Of a DNA stretch of 8,916 nt, positions 6,608 through 8,916 are shown piece by piece. Location of the stretch: assembly GCA_024762375.1 (NCBI GenBank), contig JANTHQ010000054.1, positions 1 to 8,916 on the forward strand, written 5' to 3'. The position numbers were made by a program, and so were the translations under genes. Below the pieces are notes generated by a model that was not told where the DNA came from, searched no databases, and saw nothing but the letters and a program-made list of their open reading frames with translations. Numbering within the stretch: position 1 is the stretch's first letter; each line of letters starts with the position of its first letter. This DNA is from Anaerolineaceae bacterium (GTDB taxonomy: Bacteria; Chloroflexota; Anaerolineae; 4572-78).

Positions 6608-7072
6608 ATGGCTGTAACCGGCGTAACTGATACCAGTCCGGTGCAACAAACGCAAGCGCAATCATCCATTCAGCAAGCCACCGGGATGGAAGGATTGGGG
6701 CAAGACGCTTTTTTGCAGCTGCTGCTGGCACAGTTAAAAAATCAAGACCCGTTAAAACCGATGGACAACACCGAATTCATCAGCCAGATGGCACAGCTCA
6801 ATTCGCTGAACGAATTGATGGCAATGAACAAAACGATGAGCTCGATGATAACATCGCAGATGGTGACACAGGGCAGCGCGCTCATCGGAAAAACCATCAG
6901 CGCCAATTTGGACACCGGCGAATCTGTGTCGGGTGTGGTGAGCGGTATGCAAATCCATGGTGACAAAGTGACCCTGACCGTTGACGGGGAGAGCGTGCCG
7001 ATGGACGCGGTTCGCACCGTAACCGACACCGGTGCCGATGGCACGCAGGATGGAGGTTCGGCGGTATGGTAG
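6608..7072 (+). CDS. flgD: FlgD, hook-assembly scaffold (hook cap) protein, short form
   Basis: The conserved FlgD N-terminal region is clear at residues 30-72: GQDAFLQLLLAQLKNQDPL, PMDNTEFISQMAQLNSLNEL. FlgD forms the temporary cap on which hook subunits fold and is discarded when the hook is complete. At 154 residues it is much shorter than enteric FlgD (about 230), keeping only a small C-terminal beta segment (about 92-140) in place of the larger tudor/Ig-like part; short forms are normal in Firmicutes-type systems. AAAGGAGGT at 6595-6603 is the ribosome site. The tail is Gly/Ala-rich (GADGTQDGGSAVW). Its last codons contain the ribosome site and start of the next gene (7-base overlap), so the two are probably translationally coupled. 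Confidence 0.94.
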   Translation: MAVTGVTDTSPVQQTQAQSSIQQATGMEGLGQDAFLQLLLAQLKNQDPLKPMDNTEFISQMAQLNSLNELMAMNKTMSSMITSQMVTQGSALIGKTISANLDTGESVSGVVSGMQIHGDKVTLTVDGESVPMDAVRTVTDTGADGTQDGGSAVW

Positions 7073-7473
7073 ATAAAATTCAGCAAGCCATTCTATCATC
7101 GAACGCCGATGCCATCCGTCAAATTCAGCAGGCGCAGCGCAAACCGCAGCAGCGCAGCGGTACACCCGCCGACATCCCCGCATTTGAGGATGTGCTGAAA
7201 AACCAATTGGCGCAACCATCGTCTGTAAAATTGTCGGCACACGCCCAACGGCGCATTCAGGCGCGGAACATCCCCTTTGGCACCGAAGAAGCCGCCCGGC
7301 TCGACCGCGCGGTGGAAAAAGCCGCCAATAAAGGCGCGCGCGAATCGCTGATATTGATGGATGATTTGGCGCTGGTGGTCAGTGTGAAAAATCGAGTGGT
7401 CATCACTGCGGTGGATGCCAAAAGCCGCAAAGAAGATGTTTTTACCAATATTGACAGTGTCGTTTTAAGTTAA
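7066..7473 (+). CDS. TIGR02530-family flagellar operon protein, function unassigned
   Basis: The 135-residue protein has a variable Gln-rich start (1-52) and a conserved C-terminal half (about 53-132). Visible landmarks are VKLSAHAQRRIQARNI, AVEKAANKGARESLILMDD, LVVSVKNRVVITAVD and VFTNIDS. This pattern matches the 'flagellar operon protein' family found between flgD and flgE in Firmicutes, Thermotogae and others, whose biochemical role is not established. The polar N-terminus followed by a compact helix-helix-beta domain would fit an export substrate or a small assembly factor of the hook, but that is inference. The start at ATG 7066 is supported by GGAGG at 7052-7056 inside flgD and by the 7-base overlap with flgD. 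No signal peptide or membrane segment is seen. Confidence 0.9.
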   Translation: MVDKIQQAILSSNADAIRQIQQAQRKPQQRSGTPADIPAFEDVLKNQLAQPSSVKLSAHAQRRIQARNIPFGTEEAARLDRAVEKAANKGARESLILMDDLALVVSVKNRVVITAVDAKSRKEDVFTNIDSVVLS

Positions 7474-7552
7474 AAAATCTATCGAAAACAGGTTTTCCGA
7501 CCGGACCTTTCTGAGGAAGTCGGGAGCCACACAACTCAGGAGGTATGTAAAA
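7474..7552 (+). promoter_or_regulatory. Structured leader of flgE with a stem that buries the ribosome site
   Basis: In a cluster where genes otherwise overlap or nearly touch, flgE is preceded by a 79-base gap. Stem 1 pairs CCGAC (7497-7501) with GTCGG (7519-7523). Stem 2 pairs ACC/TTCTGAG (7505-7507 and 7509-7515, one bulged base) with CTCAGGAGGT (7535-7544), 10 pairs that include the whole AGGAGG ribosome site. The 5' strand of stem 2 lies in the loop of stem 1, so the two are either alternatives or an H-type pseudoknot. A further imperfect hairpin, TCGAAAA (7482-7488) with TTTTCCGA (7493-7500), competes with stem 1. Translational control of the hook protein is a reasonable inference. I do not recognise a known riboswitch class, and no convincing promoter or U-run is present. 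Confidence 0.45.
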
Positions 7553-8800
7553 ATGATGCGTTCACTCTCGATGGCAATCGCTTCGCTGCGAAACCATCAA
7601 ACCTTTATGGATGTTATTTCCAGCAATATCGCCAACGTCAACACCACCGGATACAAAACGGCCCGCGTGCAGTTTCAAGAATTGTTGAGCCAGACCATCC
7701 GCGGCAGCAGCGCACCGCGCGGCGGTTTGGGCGGGCTGAACCCCGTGCAAATCAGTTTGGGGATGGCGCTCGGCGGGATTGACACCTTTTTTACGCAGGG
7801 CAGTTTGAAAGACACCGGGCGGCTCACAGACCTCGCCATTCAAGGCGACGGGTTCTTCGTCCTCAATTCCGGCGACGGGTTCGCTTACGCCCGCGACGGA
7901 AACCTCGATGTGGGGCTGGATGGTTCGCTGCTGCACCTGACCACCGGGTTGAAAATTCAGGGTTGGTCGGCAGACCCCAACACCGGCGCAATTGACACCA
8001 CCCAACCCATCGGCAATATCAACGTGCCGCTGGGGCAACGAATCGCTCGCGCGACCAGTTTGATGGATTTGCAGGGAAATGTCGATGCCAGCACCGCCAT
8101 CGGCGACAGTGTTTCCAGCCGGATGACCATTTACGACTCGCTCGGCACGGAACACGAAATTATGCTGACGATGACCAAGTCATCCGCCAACACCTGGGAT
8201 TGGTCGGTATCTGACCCGAATGCCGGTTCCAGCGACATCACCAGCATTTCAAACAATAGCGGCACGGTAACATACGACGCCAATGGCATTTTCCTGTCGA
8301 GCACACCCGCCGCCGGAACCACCCCGCATCTCACGTTCAGCACCGGCGCCGACCCCGCCGACGTCAGCCTCGATTTTACCAATGTGACCCAACTGGTGGG
8401 CTATGGTGATATCAGTGTTTCAAACCAAGACGGGCTGCCCCCCGGCTCGCTGACCACCTTCACGATGAGCACCTTTGGTGAAGTGAACGGCGTCTATTCC
8501 AACGGGTTGACCCGCCGACTGGGGCAAATCGCCATCGCCAAGTTTTTGAACCCCGGCGGTTTGCAGAAAAAAGGGCAAAGCTTGTTCGCCCCGTCCGCCA
8601 ACTCCGGCTCGGCGCAAATTGGGTTGCCCGGACAGGATGGCCGCGGGCAGGTGTCGTCCGGCTATCTGGAAATGTCAAATGTGGATTTGGCGCAACAATT
8701 TACCAGCATGATTACCGCCGAACGCGGTTTTCAGGCAAACAGCCGCGTTATCACCGCCTCTGACCAAATGCTGCAAGAGTTGGTCAATCTCATCCGGTAA
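7553..8800 (+). CDS. flgE: FlgE, flagellar hook protein
   Basis: The 415-residue protein is a typical hook subunit. The N-terminal rod/hook helix holds SLRNHQTFMD and SNIANVNTTGYKTARVQF (about residues 11-41). The D1 entry segment has QGSLKDTGRLTDLAIQGDGF at 82-101. A Ser/Thr/Gly/Asp-rich middle (about 150-300) forms the surface domain. The C-terminal helix (about 369-415) has LEMSNVDLAQQFTSMITAER, GFQANSRVI and a hydrophobic end LQELVNLIR. FlgE is exported by the type III apparatus and polymerises under the FlgD cap into the flexible hook. It begins with two Met codons; the first is placed 9 bases after AGGAGG (7538-7543) and is preferred. No cysteine is present, which excludes the Cys-Lys lysinoalanine crosslink known from spirochaete hooks. 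It is the last gene of the visible operon. Confidence 0.97.
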   Translation: MMRSLSMAIASLRNHQTFMDVISSNIANVNTTGYKTARVQFQELLSQTIRGSSAPRGGLGGLNPVQISLGMALGGIDTFFTQGSLKDTGRLTDLAIQGDGFFVLNSGDGFAYARDGNLDVGLDGSLLHLTTGLKIQGWSADPNTGAIDTTQPIGNINVPLGQRIARATSLMDLQGNVDASTAIGDSVSSRMTIYDSLGTEHEIMLTMTKSSANTWDWSVSDPNAGSSDITSISNNSGTVTYDANGIFLSSTPAAGTTPHLTFSTGADPADVSLDFTNVTQLVGYGDISVSNQDGLPPGSLTTFTMSTFGEVNGVYSNGLTRRLGQIAIAKFLNPGGLQKKGQSLFAPSANSGSAQIGLPGQDGRGQVSSGYLEMSNVDLAQQFTSMITAERGFQANSRVITASDQMLQELVNLIR

Positions 8801-8833
8801 TAGCGCCACACTTTCAATGTAACTTCAATGCGC

Positions 8834-8865
8834 GGGGCGGCTCCCATTTTTTGGCGGGTCGCCCC
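8834..8865 (+). terminator. GC-rich hairpin after flgE, possible terminator
   Basis: GGGGCG (8834-8839) pairs with CGCCCC (8860-8865), and up to four further pairs including two wobbles extend inward, closing a T-rich loop. It lies 33 bases after the flgE stop, a natural place to end the operon. No U-run follows the stem (AATTCGTCAC comes next), so it is not a standard intrinsic terminator; it may instead stabilise the 3' end or belong to a dispersed repeat. Confidence 0.4.
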
Positions 8866-8916
8866 AATTCGTCACTCGTTATTCGTAACTGATGTTACGC
8901 AGTTTAAAATTTGACA
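8866..8916. other. Non-coding tail with short repeats and a terminal -35-like hexamer
   Basis: This stretch shows no open frame. It carries ATTCGT twice (8867-8872, 8881-8886), a small palindrome GTTA-TTCG-TAAC (8878-8889) and the inverted pair AACTG/CAGTT (8887-8891, 8900-8904). The composition resembles intergenic dispersed repeats or the end of a mobile element, but one copy cannot prove that. TTGACA fills the last six bases (8911-8916), a perfect -35 hexamer whose -10, if any, lies outside the window. Confidence 0.3.

Noticed and set aside
7451..7479. TTGACA at 7451-7456 as a promoter for flgE
   Set aside because: The hexamer encodes conserved residues of the TIGR02530 protein (NIDS), and there is no acceptable -10 at 16-18 bases; codon chance explains it.
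7482..7500. Hairpin after the TIGR02530 gene as an intrinsic terminator
   Set aside because: The stem is A/T-rich with a bulge and is followed by CCGGACC, not a U-run, and termination here would silence flgE.
8894..8916. A third TTTAC array near the right edge (GTTACG, TTTAAA, TTGACA)
   Set aside because: The spacing is 8-9 bases, not 11, only one element resembles the box, and the conserved TTTACTGAA and TGTGATA parts are missing.
1..8916. CRISPR arrays, tRNA or rRNA genes, transposase, prophage or defence genes
   Set aside because: No spaced direct-repeat array, cloverleaf, rRNA-like stretch or matching protein motif is visible; every sizeable stretch is explained by flagellar genes or the kinase.

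Overview
The window is an 8.9 kb piece of a bacterial flagellar gene region, moderately GC-rich and densely coded. The gene set is fliI, fliJ, a soluble lytic transglycosylase, flgB, fliK, flgD, the uncharacterised 'flagellar operon protein' of the TIGR02530 family, and flgE. The string fliK-flgD-TIGR02530-flgE is the arrangement known from Firmicutes, Thermotogae and some other non-proteobacterial lineages, not from enterics. Codon and intergenic style, including the AT-rich TTCGT-type spacer at the 3' end, make a flagellated Chloroflexota-like organism my best guess. That guess is weak; only the phylum-level exclusion of a typical enteric is well supported.

Layout. Positions 2034 to 1 (minus strand) hold a soluble sensor histidine kinase (GAF-GAF-PAS-HisKA-HATPase) cut by the window edge. 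Positions 2035-2224 are a divergent control region with a minus-strand promoter for the kinase and a plus-strand promoter for the flagellar genes. Positions 2225-4982 hold a tight first operon, fliI-fliJ-transglycosylase-flgB: a 4-base overlap, an 8-base overlap and a 13-base gap. Positions 4983-5119 are a second control region. Positions 5120-8800 hold a second operon, fliK-flgD-TIGR02530-flgE, with a structured 79-base leader in front of flgE. Positions 8801-8916 are non-coding and contain a GC-rich hairpin and repeat-like sequence.

How the genes work together. FliI and FliJ are the ATPase and its central stalk, which energise the flagellar type III export gate. FlgB is the proximal rod subunit. 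The transglycosylase probably opens the peptidoglycan for the rod. FlgD caps the growing hook, FlgE builds it, FliK measures it and triggers the export-specificity switch, and the TIGR02530 protein is an unassigned partner. The window therefore covers export energising through to hook completion.

The most interesting signal is regulatory. Both operons begin with the same architecture: four TTTAC-like boxes spaced exactly 11 bp start to start (TTTAC, TTTAC, TTCAC, TTTAC). The last box runs into a conserved CTGAA at the -35 position, and an extended -10 of the form TGTGATAnnnT follows. This looks like an undescribed flagellar regulon operator. Head-to-tail sites on one helical face are the style bound by OmpR/PhoB-family response regulators, and the first copy sits in the divergent region directly next to a sensor kinase gene. 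A second notable signal is the flgE leader, where two stems can form either exclusively or as a pseudoknot, one of them burying the Shine-Dalgarno sequence.
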